64,000 nucleotides of DNA from Chrysomallon squamiferum (lineage: Eukaryota > Mollusca > Gastropoda > Neomphalida > Peltospiridae), in NCBI GenBank assembly GCA_012295275.1, contig CM022665.1, positions 30,246,457 through 30,310,456 on the forward strand. Direction: 5' to 3'. The position numbers were made by a program, and so were the translations under genes. Below are positions 28,101 through 42,400 of this stretch, in pieces (position 1 is the stretch's first letter; each line of letters begins with the position of its first letter). Below the pieces are notes generated by a model. That model was not told where the DNA came from. It was given only the letters and a program-made list of their open reading frames with translations, and ran no database searches.

Positions 28101-30435
28101 TTTGTTAACTTATATAATATTTATAGATTACCTTGATAAAACTTGTTCAAGTCACAAATTTTAACATAACTTTTCCAAGCATTAAAACCATGAGTATAAA
28201 TAATACCCATCATTTCGAAAAAAATTAAATTACATTCATTCTTAATACCTTTTTAGAAATGAACATTAATAACGTATTTACTCCAGATCACCAGAAAACA
28301 ATACTGAACAGTCACTATTAGAGTCTATACAGAAACAGTCAAACTTAAAATTAAATATATTCAATAAAGGTAACCAGTACAGAGAAAATATCACATAAGT
28401 TTATAAACATGTGATTTGATGGGGATTGTGTGCCTGTCATTTTCTTTGGCTGGTACCAGAAAAGTAAAAAAAAAAAAAAAATTAAAATTAAAACATTTTA
28501 AAAATTAAAAATTAAAATTCCTTAAAAATAAAAAAAATAAAATTCCTTAAAAATAAATCATAATAGAAAATATATCAGTTAGTTAATACAAAGTTAGTCA
28601 AAAGTTTAAAATTTTATATTATAACAAACAATAATAATAATTAATAAAGAAAAATAAAGAAATAAAGAAATAAAAATGAATAAAAATGCCAGTGTAACAT
28701 TATATCTATGAGGATTAGAAGAAACAGAAGAATTAAATAGGTTATATTATCATTCACATATTTTATTCTGCACACAGAGCAGTTAAACAAAAATTTTAAT
28801 ACTGCAAAGTATGATAAATATACCATAATCACTGTAAAACACTATCATGTTTTCAAGTTTCAAGGTTGCGGTACGTTTGAGTGAAATAAACAGCAGAATA
28901 AACGTGGGCATTATAAGGAATGTTTTGAATGGAATTGCACATCAAAAATTTGATTAATATGTTCAACATGTCAGTTAAAAGATTAAATCACAAAGATAAA
29001 GCTGTGGGGTCATCTAAGGCTCTAAATTGAATCATTTACATGAAGACAAGTAACACCACAGACGTAATCCATTAATGACAAATAACTGCTAAAGGAACCA
29101 AGTCAGGCAAAATGACAGTTCACCAATTAATGGATTTACAACAATTTTTTTCTTTATTTGCTGAAGAAAGACCTCCTACTAGTTGCACAAAATCCTTTAA
29201 TCTGTTGTGTATACAAGACCTAATGGCTTTTGTCTAAATAATGTCAGGCAGAATAACTTGGGGTTAGGAACAGATGGAAGAGAAAAGGGTTAAGTAACTG
29301 TGAATGAACTTGTATGTCAGTTGTTAGTTGCAGTGGAATGAGTATAATCTACTAGATTTACTGTTAAACCGACTATTAAAACTGTACTAGTTAGATGCAT
29401 AAGAGGTATAAAGATTCAAAACAAAGCCATTGTCAAATATTATATATTTTTCAACACTAATAAAGAACATGTCTATGTTTTTTATTTTGTCTGTAAAGAG
29501 TGCCTTTGGAATTATAATTTTTTGCTTCTAAGAAAGAAAGAGAGCAAAAATGTCTTTAGATAATAAATTTCGCTATGTTCTGTTTTCTCAAATTTTTGGA
29601 AGTAGCTGATTGGAATAAATTGGTTTTTCTTGGGTTCTATTTTAAATTTTTACTTGCATACAGGATGCTGATGGAAGACAACATTTATAATTATTTACCA
29701 TATTTTTGGCTAACACAATAATTTAAAAAATAAATAAGACATGGCAAATGATTTAGTACTGAATGTACAGAAATATACCATAAAGCAAATTTTACTGTTT
29801 ATAAATTACTGTTCATTTAGCATATTATATAAATTTAAACTATGTCCACTTAAGTCTAATTAAGTTGATCACATATTTTCATATCACTGACGGAAGTCAA
29901 AAGATCCAGTTCTAAAAACTGAGTTACAGTGTTTTAAAGATATTAAACAAAAATTGTCAATCATAAATGTCAAAAGAAATACAACACAAATCCAATAGAT
30001 TTTGAAAAAAAAAAAAAAATGTGTACTTAGTAATTTATTCTTTTGTAATGTGACTAGAAAATATTTGTCATTTCTGGTGCATATCAAGCAGGACAAAACT
30101 AAAGAAAAAACTGTTACATGTGTGTGCTTGTAAAGTACAAAGTGCAGTATTTTATTCTTGGGTAATGATAACATCTGTAGCAGTAACTGTTTCATGTATG
30201 TTCATGAAAGGTATGAATGTGTCAGATGCAATACAACCCCTATTCAAAACTAAAGAAATAGCTAGAGACAACACAACAGATTAAAACCAAAAATAACTTC
30301 ATCTGCATACAATTACACACACCAGATCTTATGATTTTATTTCTGATGCAATATTATCCAGGCAGAAACCTGTATATATAACCAGGGTATATAATTATGC
30401 AGGTATACATTATAAAGAATAGGATTATATTTATG

Positions 30436-30477
<42 letters not shown>

Positions 30478-33400
30478 AAAGAATAATAAAGATTAATGTT
30501 CTTCCAGATATATATTAACTGTTTTAAAAGACAAAATCCTACCTTGTTCTGCTTCAAACTGTTTGATCTCAAGTTGTGTTTTTACAATGTTGCCCTGTTC
30601 AGCTCTCTGTGCCCAGCGTCCTCTTGGCTGTACTGCTTCGTCTTTAGACTCAGAACTGTCTGTACTTCCATCACCAATCTGACAAAGAAAATACATTTTT
30701 AACTAAGATATAAACTAAATTATGAGGCATTATAAGTAATACATTAATTATAACCAAGAGAAAAATAAATCATTAACACTAAAAATAGTTTATTAAAAAA
30801 TAATAACCTACCTCATGAAATAAAAAATAAATTGTAACTTTTTTGTCTATAAATCAAGCTTTAAAAATAATTTACTATATTGTGCGGTAAATAATATGTT
30901 AAAAAGTTTTTGTGTGTTTTCTTTAATCATCTTTATAACACTTGATTATCATTATCACTTGTTTGTTCAATGACACTAAGTTGAATAACACTATGATTTA
31001 TATGGCATTTTATATTTAAATTTTGGAATTTTTCAAAAAGATTATATCTTTGATTACCTTAGCCTTAGCCCAGTTTGGTAGCTGCCCGACACTGAATCTA
31101 AAATTGAGGTTTGGTTCCTTTGTTACTTCCACTTCTTGTTCTTCTTTATCTAACATGCCTATCACTTCAGAAGGAGGTTTGAACTGGTTCACAGGAAACT
31201 CATCTTGTAAATGATCTACATGGTCCAGCATTACCGGATTTGGAATGATTGAAGTTTCTCTTCTATTACTTAGAAGAAAAAAAAGAAGGAAAAAAATAAA
31301 AGAAAAAAAAGAAAGTGATGAAAATGTTTTATATTTTTCTGATTATCAACTGTATTTTGAATAATAATATAAAGAAAATTTCTGTGGCTCATAAATATTA
31401 AAATTTAATATAAATTTTTTTTATTTATTTTTTTGTTTTAAATATTGAATTCAAAACTATTTTATCAAAACCAAAAACAAATATTATTATTTCTTTACTG
31501 ACCCCATTTAAGATTTCATATGTGCTTTTCCAGTATACTGTCTCTTCATTCATATAAACATCATACATTTTTTTTTTTTTTAATAAACACTGATACTAAA
31601 ATTTGTTAAAGTGTCTTTAAATAAATATTAATTAGTTAATTATTGCATACTGTTATTACCTGAGATCATTAGTAAACTGTGCCTCTTTTGGTACCTTTCC
31701 CATTTCTTCAAGTCGGTCTTTCATGTTTTTAGTTAAATCTAATGGAAGACGCCATATGAAAACACACCTGTTAAAAAAAAACTTTAGTACTAGATATTTA
31801 TTCAGACAACTATATCTGTGTCAGCTGAATGTGATGAATTAATAGATACTGTGTACATCTATAGATGTATGGTAAAAAATATTTTAAAATTAATATTTTT
31901 TAGTGACAGCACCTGAATTGTTAGTAATTCAAAGTGTAAAACATCTGGAAGATTGCATTATTCTGTACTTATATGTCAAATGACTACTATAAAGGAACTG
32001 ATTAAATCAGTATTTGTTAATTCTTTTCTAATAATTTATTTTGTTTGTTTTTATTTGTATCTAACAAAATAAAAACTTAACTTTTTTGCAATTGGGTAAA
32101 CTGCTGAAAAAAATGTTTCTGTAGATAAAAAGCATTTAACGACCTTTCTAACTGACCAAGCTTGGAAGCAAACTATGTCACAGCTAATATGACAAATGTG
32201 TTGTGTATGACAAATCTGTGTATTTCATAATGAAAACATCTGGATTCTACTTACCCATCAGCTGAGACAGATATGACATGTTTGAGATCATTCATGAACA
32301 TGATGCCGGTAATGCTTTCAGAATGTCCATACATGGTGGCAATGAGTTCTCCTGTGTAGAAGTCTATGATGCACATGTTTTTGTCTGTACAGCTGGTGAT
32401 GCAGTAAGAACCAGATGGATCAAGCTGCAAGCGCCACAAAATGCCATCATCTCCCACTGATCCACGGTAATGTTTCTTCTGCTTGGCAGTGCATATATTG
32501 TATATCCTGTTAATATATTTAATTAGAAAAACCATAATCTCATGATCAGTTACTGAAAGTAAATATCAATGTTAACATGGGGACAACAGAAACACTAACA
32601 TTTTTAACAACAATAAAATGATTAACATCTGTTTTGCTAAAATGAACAAGTTTTATTGGCCTTCTTTGTTACCCCAGTTATTACTAATAATGAAAGGTGC
32701 ACACCTAACATTTCTGTCATTGCATGCTGTTGCTACAAACTTCTTCGTGGGGTCTACTACCATGTCATACAGTGTTGTCTTGCTAACAAGATGTTGATCA
32801 AGAGTGAACTGGAAATCTGGACTCTAATAATAAAAACAACAAAATACTTGTAAATCCTGTAAAATATTAAGGAATTCTAAATTAAAAAAAATATATATAT
32901 ACATTTGTGAAATAAAATGATAAATTTATTACGATCTGCTACTGATACAGTACTATTTGAAAATTCCTTCTTGTAGTATTAATTTGTACTCTGTATGGAC
33001 GTACATTTTATCATAGACAAAACTATACAATAATTCTTATTTAATATTTATTATGTACAAATGAAGAACATAAACACAAAACAACCATGAAATAAAGATC
33101 AACAACAGTACTGTGTCAAAACATTTTATTTAGAACATGAAACTGATTAAAACGTTTATTTACCGAAGTAGCATTTCTAAATAACAGAGATTTGTCAGCA
33201 CCACAGCTAAGCATTTTCAGTTTGTTGTCAAGCTGTGTAAACCTCACAGAACTGACTGAGGCTGAGTGGTCAGCTAAAGTCTGCAGAATGCCATAACCTT
33301 GTTCAACATCATAAACATGAATCAATCTGTCACGACTAGCTGAGGCAAGAATCTTTGGACCTAAATACAAATAAAACAAAATATTATTCTAAACTGCAGA

Positions 33401-36400
33401 TAAATCAAATCAAAGATTTCTACAAACCATTTATAACAAAAATACTGTTAATCTACTACACTGAAATAGTGACAAATTTGTTCATTTTAAAAAAAAACCC
33501 ACAAAACACAAACATCTTGAACTATTGCATCAATAAGTAATAAGTAAATACTTATAGAGAAAAAAAATTCTGTTTATTTAAGCAAGTGCATGTGTTTTCA
33601 TTTCTTTCAGGAAGGAACAAATAAAAATGTGTTCAACAGATTACAATTACAGCAAGAAAATAATTTCATAATGTTATTATTTAAGGTGGTATGGAAATTA
33701 AATAAATTTACCAAGTTTAGAAAATGAGTATTCTAGACACAGGACATCTCCTTCGTGGGCTTCAATCATGCTTATCTCATCCATGAAGCTGACATCATAT
33801 ATTCTTTAAAAAAATAAAATAATTAAAGTCACACTTCATTTTTCAGTATAAGTATTTAAAAGCATTTAGAACTAGATGCATAAACAATCCATTAAAATTA
33901 AATATCAATGTACAAAAACACAAACATAGCATTATCCATAGATTAAAAAATAAGATATTCATAAATAAAGAAGTTTTTTTCATTTTTATTTAATCTTCAA
34001 AAAGTGTAAACTGCAGCAAATAAATAAATTCTTTGACAAGAAGTGTTCAATATAATGCCTGCTGAGCCAGGTACAAATTCAATGAACAACCAGAAACTAC
34101 CAACAAAACATTTTCTAACATACCTAACATTGCCAACATGATCTCCACAAGCCAAATGCTGACCATCTGGACTTACACGAAGAGATCGAATGCCATTTTT
34201 GCCATCATATTTTGTATCTGTTTTATCTGTAGCTCCAGCTAAATTAAAATAAAATAATATAGAATAGAATATTAAAATAAATTTAAAAAAAAAAAATCAC
34301 AGTAATAATAAAAATAATAAATAAAAAGTAGATTAATAATGATAATAATAATAATAATAAAATGAATAAAGGCTCTATGTACATTACACTGCATTAAAGA
34401 CTCAACATTTATGTATATTAGTCAATGTTATCAGCAGCTGCTACATTAAGAATCTAGATACATATTTATATATTTATCCATAAATTGCAATTGTTAGTTG
34501 GCAAAATATGATGTGTAAAACAAATTTATATATGAATATATTAAGAAATAATACTTTACCTGGATTATAATCAACATCACAAAGGAATGTGTAATTTGGA
34601 TCTGTATATATTATCTTGAGTAATTCCTGCAGAACAATAAAATTTAATAATAAAAATTTAATGCTATTTAATTTAAATGGCTTTACTAAATATTATGATT
34701 ATTTTAAACAAATTGTTTTAATATATGTTTTTTTAAATTATGTTTTCTGTTAAAAAACAGAACTTTAAATAACACTAATTACCATTGATAAATTAGAACC
34801 TTTACATCTGGTATGCATATATCTTTACTTATGTACTTATATTTATGTGACATTAAAATTATTCAAAACAAAAATCTTAACTGTTTGCTTTAAAACAAGT
34901 ATGAAAATGGGGAATAAAATTGGTTTGGTAAAAGTAAATTAAGAACTGTCATGGAAAATTTAACAAAAGAGTAAACCGTCACTAACACTGCTGTAAATGT
35001 TTCTGGTGTAATTTGGTTTCTCGGACATGTGTGGATCTAGGTTCCAAACACGGATTGTGTCATCATTTGACCCAGTAATGAATGATGCTGCTGGCAAAGG
35101 AGCACTATCATCATCATCATCAGGTGCAGGATATTTCTGTAGACAAAAAAAACCCCCAAAAACAACATGTATGATTGGGTTTTTGTGATTTATTTATGTA
35201 AATGTCTACATTTTGATATAAAACATGAGGGAAAAGGTAAATATTAAACATCCAAATGTTCTAAAATACATAAAAAGAATTTATAAACATTCTGAATGAG
35301 TATTAATTTTCTATACAGTATTTTTGTTGCTTTATAAATAATTCTTCATGTCAAATGATTTTTATGTTTTAAATGGAGACTTTTAAATTTTATTTATAAT
35401 GCTATTATAATGTAATCAAAAGCTATTCAGATTTACCTCCAAACTCCAGATACAAGAACTGTGAAAAAGAAAAGACCATGCTTTTCCAATTTTCTTTATG
35501 TTGTGCACATCCCAGATATATAGACTGTGATCATTGTAAATACATGTCAACTGAAATAAATAATAGTAAAATAAATTAAATTATGATAATTTTATATTAT
35601 AAAACTGTTTTAAAGTTATATTTCTAAACAATTAACTGATAAAATATTAAGAAATGACAAATTCATTAGAATACTAATATTTAAAATGACTGAACTGTCA
35701 CAGTAAATATGGTTTCTCATGCAGAAAGAAATTTTATGCAAAATTTCACAATTACCTTTTTATGATTGCCATCATAAGATACTGCTAATGTATCTGGAAA
35801 CTTTACATCTTCTTTTGGAAAAATTACTTGGCTGAAAAAAATTAAAGAACACCATTAATACTACATTACTACTACTGTTACTAATACTAAAAAATAAAAG
35901 AAATAGAAATAAATATACAGATAATTATAAAACTGAAGGGAGACAATTCATTTCAGCACAAATATTTTATCCACAGTTATTTCTTTTTAAAATAAATTAT
36001 GTATGAACTGCAGAGTTTAAAGTTAACTGAAACATTACTGTAAATTTCAAAAACTTACTTTGGATTAGTAGCTGATGCGATATCAACTCCAAGACTGTGA
36101 GGATGAGGTAGAGTTGCCTCGAAATGTAGTGTCAGTGCATTGAACACTCGGACAATCCCATCAGAACAACCAATAAAAATATGATTGTCACCAACAGCTA
36201 CTGAATTAGCATGTTTAGCCTGTAAATGAACAAAATCAAAATACAGTCAATACAATTTGGAAATAATCTTTAAAAAAATGAATAACCCTCAGCAGAAAAT
36301 GAATTTGATTAATTTTCGTATGTGGTATTATAATTATTTGGCTTCAACTTTCTGTAATGGATATATATATATATATATTTTTTTTTTATTATATTAACAC

Positions 36401-39400
36401 ACAATTAAAACTCAAACATTTTTGAATTAAGCAGTTCAAAAACTTTTAACTTAGGGAAAGGTAAAACACTATAAATATATAAACATAATAATTATTTAAC
36501 TGATAAAATAAAATAAAATTAAAACTAAAAACTAGTTTAACTAAAATCAAATAAATAATGTATCACCATGCCTGCACAAAGATTATTATTTGAAAATAAA
36601 TGGCTTACACTGAATTCTGCAGTTAAAAATATAAATATTATTGACAATCAAAAGTAAAGTTAATTACTAACCCTTAATTCAACCCACTTGTCCAGTAAGC
36701 GTTTTTCATTGAACTCACACAGCAGGCCTGACTGTGTGATGATGTAGGTACTGCCAGTAGTTACACCCTGTCCACAAACTACCTGACAGAAAAAATTGTT
36801 TTTCATTTCTCCTAAGAGACCATTACGTCCCTGCAGTGGAACTGTTTCATTAATCTGCAAAAATATAAAATAAATAAATTTAATATAAATGACAAATAAC
36901 AACAACAACAATAATAACAAAACAGAGTCAATTCAACATAATAATAATATATGGTTGTTGATTTTCTGCTTATAAAAATTGCCATCTCTGCTTATAAAAT
37001 TTGTTATCTGTTATCTGAAATAAAATTATGGTTCTACATCAGAAGCAGTCTGACAAGGTTTCTGAATTGCTATGATTTTCAGCAGATTTAATAAACATTG
37101 TTCCTTGACATAAAGAAGTCAACTGTAATATTTATTTAATATAATGGTAAGATTATAACATCTGTTGCAGATCTAATATTTAATAATTAGAATGACATTT
37201 TTAGAAAATATTAAAGCTTTTGATTTTGAAGTAAATTCAGACATTTGGTGAAAAGATGAAGTGATGGTTAATATATATATATATATAATGTATATATTTT
37301 CACTCTTGCATCTGTTTAAATGAACACCATCTAAGAATTAGCCAACTGAACAAAACCAAACCAAGTCTAGTAATGAAAAGAAAATGGCAGCCAATGTTTG
37401 AAAAGTATTTAAAAAAACAAAAAAGAAAGAAAAACAAGAACTGAAAAAAGAATATTAAGAAAACTGTATAATAACCTTTGACCTACTGCTCTGCAGATAC
37501 CAGAATTTCACATGTCGGTTGCCGACTGTTACAAAATAACTTCCATCTTCAGAAAAAGCAACAGATGAAACCTACAAAAAAAATAATCTAACTAAAAAGA
37601 AAAAGAAAATGATGTTTTCTGTCCTCTACCATTTATTAAGTTATTGTAAACATCTTAATTTAACTGACAACCTTTTAAAACTGATGGTTCTTTTGATGTA
37701 CAAGAAGCCTACAAAATATAATAATAATAATTTACCTCAACTTACACATTCACTAGTACTGCTCACTGCTGATATAAATATATGTTAAACAGTTTAAACA
37801 CTTAACATGTTTTTCATTCTTTTTATTTCTACTTTACAACCTAGAAACATACAAGTTACATGTATTCAATTAGTGTTTGAGATAAGCTACACTGACATTC
37901 ATGGTTTTTTTATTTAGAAGCACCAACCTTGGATGAAATTTTGTTTGATGCCACCTTGTTTCCAGTTCGCCAGTTCCATACATTAACGATCATGTCATGT
38001 TGGGTTCCTACTGACACAATGTATTTCAAGTTAGGCGAAAATGCCTGAAAAGAAATATTAATTGATTAAAAGGCTAAAACAGCTTTATCCAAAAAGAACA
38101 TACAGATTTCAAGTATAATAGATGCCTTTAATTTATACATACAATACTTAAAATACAGTTAATTAAGACTGTAATCAAACCTTTTGCTTTAATTTAAATG
38201 CTCCAAATTCAAATATTAATGCAGAGGGTAATATGTAATACATGTGAATTATGATTAAACTTTGTACAACTCATACCACACAATTAATTCCAAATTTGTG
38301 TCCATGGAACTCGGCCACCTGTGTTTTCTCCTCCACGTCCCATATACGAACTGCTGGCTGATGTCCACACTACAATAAAAAAGAAAAAGTATTGTTTCAG
38401 TATCGTTATGCTTCTTCTTTTCTTTTCTTTTTTAAATCCAGCAATCCCTAAAAGATAGGCATCTATTATATCATAAACCAATCTCTATATAAATGCTGTT
38501 AAAAGTAAATAAAATTTAAAAATTACTAAAACTGTAAACCTGTAAAAGTACTAAAACTGTTGGGGATGTAAGGTTATTTTGTTTAAAAATATTTAACAGA
38601 TAATGAAATTTAATGATATTAATCAATCCAAGGGCCTGGCCACCTTTAAAATAACATTTCAGCTCTGGATGATGATTTAGAGACAGTTTTTAAAAGAGTG
38701 GGGGAAAAATTATTTTGGGGTATCAAGTGACAGTATGATGAACAGATGAGAAAATTCAAAATAGGTTGCAAATAATATGCTTGACAAAATTTTGTTTTAT
38801 TAGATTCTTTAGTGATCCCATCTAATTATTTATTTTACAGAAATCATAACGTGAGAACATCAGGATTTAAAAAACTTTGGAAATATGAATTATGAGCTTT
38901 TCTGCTGGATATTAACTTGTGCCTACAATTAATTGTAAGAAAATATGAATTACATTTGAGTTATTTTTTTTCAGGGTTTTTTTTCTTCTAATCTTTTATT
39001 TATTTATTTCTTCTTCTTCTTCTTATTTTTTGTTGCTAAAATTATTAATTTTCTTTTCTGTTTTTTGCAATGGTTGTAATTAGTATTATACTGAATCCAA
39101 TACATTTGACACATTTTTTTTTTTTTTTTTTATTCCCCTTTAATGTTAAAGCTTCTAATATCGTGCAAGAATTTTTATTATAATGTATGAATATATATGT
39201 TTCTGTGGATCAACGGAAAAAATAATTGAGCTAGTCAGCAGAGATACCTCATCCTCTACATGAACATAAACAGAAGCATGGAAAAATCCTACACACAACA
39301 AGTTCTATAAATATATCTCATATCACATATATTTTCAAACATGTTGGAGTTTTGAATATTATATAATTATGTGAGTCTATCAAGGTAAAAACCCAAACTA

Positions 39401-42400
39401 TCTTTAAAAATGTATCCCACTGTGTAAAATGAGCACTTGAAATAAAAGATATGACTTATTTTAATACAATATTTAATACATTTTGTTATTCCCACAGCCA
39501 GCTGAAATAATAACAAAGATATATACTGTCTGAGAAGCATTAACAGGTTAATAATAATAAAAAGAACTAGGCTTCATTTTCAAGTGCACTTTGCTATTCC
39601 CATTGTTATCTCTGACAGTGAAATAGAAAATAACAGATAAATACATTAGCTGTATTTATGGAAAGAAGAAGAAGAAAAAAAATGGTTTTAATTTTATTTT
39701 AAATCATATAATTTGCTATTCTGAACTGAAATATTTCCAGTCTGTTTGGTATAGATAAACAAAACAAATACAAATAAAATGTAACAGCTGGAAGCATCAT
39801 TTTAGTTTCTAAATACTCTATTGATTAAGTTAAACTGTGTGAAACCCTGTTAAAATGCAGAGACCAGACAATATAGAATTAGTATCTAACCCAGTTCTGT
39901 CATGATACTGAAAGTGACAACTTGCACTATCACAACAGCCTTTTTTTCCTTTCGTTTTTTCTTTTTCGCACAAAACACACACACTCTCTCTTGTTCAACA
40001 CAATGGGAATATTCCTGACAAAGGTGTTGCAAGACACTGAAATATAATCCTTTGTGGTATAAACAGGTGGCCACAAACAGTTGATGGAAACACAAACTTT
40101 TAAATTTATGTCAAACTGTTACAAGTACGTTATGTAATGTATATCTGTAATGATATTTTTCTGGCATCAAATTCCATTTTTATAACAATCAGTTGCATAC
40201 AAATGTAACACAATGAATTTTTTAATAGGTCTGAGCATAATGCATATGTGAAACAAGTCTGTATCTGCATCCTTACTTATTTTTTAAAAAGAAGAGAAAT
40301 ATAATATACTTTATCTGTATCTAAGTATTTAACTATATCACTGGTTACTACTGTAATAATAATTTGCTTTGAACATGTAAATTTAATTTGCACTTTATTT
40401 CAACCTACTATAATCTTAACAACATGACGTCTTTACAAATTATATTACTGCTATATTGTAACATTATAAACTCTTTGATGTTTATTTTTATGTGACTGAA
40501 CAGCATATGTGAAATATTTATTATTATAATTCACCTCTCCTGTGACAAGATGCTTCCCATCTCCAGAAAAAGCCAGGGATGTGATGGTTTTCTTGCTGGA
40601 ATTGAAAATGTGTGACTGTTTGTTTCTTCGTGGGTTGAACAGAACGACAACACATCTGAAATTAAACAAAATTCAATTATTAATTATCATTAGATTAATA
40701 ATATTAGATGTTATTATTCAGTTGATAAATAATGATGATACCAACAGGCTGTGAACAATTCGTATCAATTAAGGCATTACTTACATGCTTCTTTCCAAAA
40801 ACTGAAAACATATGTAAACTAGGGTCTTTGACATATTAGTCTTGCTGAGTACTGACTGGAATGGATAGTAGTAATTCAGTCAGTACTCAATATATTTTGA
40901 AATAATTTAATACTGAAATAATAAATTCAGCAACATAACACAATATGAAACTTTTGAAAATAAAATAAAAATATTATTGTAAAAGCAAAGTTTATTATAT
41001 TCTGACAAACATGCTTGATATGTTTGCAATCTGAACATCATCTGTACAGACAATACAGTTTATATCTTAAGGAAATTTTAAAATTTATTATGACACTTTA
41101 TTACGCTTTCAAAATACTTTAATTTCATAATTATCCAGCAACTTTGTGATATAATTTTAAAATAAATTAAAAGCCAGTAAGTTATCTGAGTCAAATAAAG
41201 ATGATTTATTATGGTGTTAAATTGTGATAATTTAAAACTGACATTTGTCATTTTAATACCAGTTCTATGTACATATATAAATGGAACTTTCACCCTACAT
41301 TTGTCAAATATGTCAGATAAAAAAATTGTTGTAACATCAAAACAGGACTTAAAATAATAACCAGTGTATTATAAAATACCATATATTTATTCAGTTTCAA
41401 AAAGCTGTTGATGTATCTTTTTTCCTAATAATAATAAACAAGCGAACAAGTGTCCGAAACATCAAAGAAACAAATTAAGATAAAAAAATGTATTTATTTA
41501 AAATTAAACAAGGTGCATAGTTACTCCCTGAGTCAGACTTTTTTATTTACAAAGCACTATTGGGTCTCTGATGACCTTCCAAGCCATGGTAATTAACTCA
41601 AGTACTGGATGTGTAATTATACCCTGAATTTCTCTCCAAACAAAACCACAGCTGTACCCAATAAAATTAAAACATAATTATGTAGACTCAGTTAGCCTAC
41701 CCATGTGGAAAGTTCAAACCACTAATATATATTTTTTTCTTTTCATTAAAATAAACAACAGTACAGGATGACTTTATGTTAAATTTTTATTTACTACTAA
41801 TTTTTCCTGTTTCTTTCTTAGACTGTTTTGTTTTTATTTTTAAAAAAACCCATATAAATATAAAATTAACCTCCTTAGAAAAAAGTAAAAACAAAATATA
41901 AAAAAATGAATAAAATTTAGTTGTTTTTCAAAATTAAGTAAAATAAAACAAAAACAAATATAAACAGAAATTAATCTTTTTTATTTCAATACCCACAAAA
42001 TCAATTACTTCTAAATAAAAACTGAACAAAATTATTTTATTTATTGCTTTATTGAATTCTGTTGAAGGACTTCCATATGTCACAGTCAAACAAATAAATA
42101 AAAACATGTTTACAAAACAATCTGTATGTACGTCAACAATTCTTCATTTGAACATGTGTGCAGAATTATTATTTTTTATTAGCTATCATCTGATTTCAGT
42201 TACTGATCCTAATGATAGAAAAACACATTTAACACTTTCACTTTTAATTAATGTTAATGCAGATGTTGCAGTTATTTTTAAGTAAACATAAATTACTTAT
42301 ATTGATTTACAATAAATATTTTAAAATGTTTAGACATAGGCTATCCATGTGCACACAACATAAGTGACACATACTTCCATCAAGATAATGCCTACTTACG

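Larger units (their letters stand above)
22756..31268 (-). other. WDR62/MAPKBP1 exons 19-22: conserved linker, coiled coil, acidic tract
   Basis: Exon 19 (about residues 744-814) ends with [16 protein letters not shown], a segment I recognise as conserved just after the propellers in this family. Exon 20 carries an acidic patch and [20 protein letters not shown]. Exon 21 (about 860-893) codes [20 protein letters not shown], heptad-like with leucines and therefore a likely short coiled coil. Exon 22 is mostly aspartate ([16 protein letters not shown]) and is coded by GAT repeats. Exons 20 and 21 are separated by a 7.4-kb intron. Confidence 0.75.

Noticed and set aside
38830-38960. Weak LINE-tail-like text ([14 protein letters not shown]) on the + strand
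   Set aside because: Only a few residues fit, and there are no neighbouring reverse transcriptase blocks and no repeat borders.
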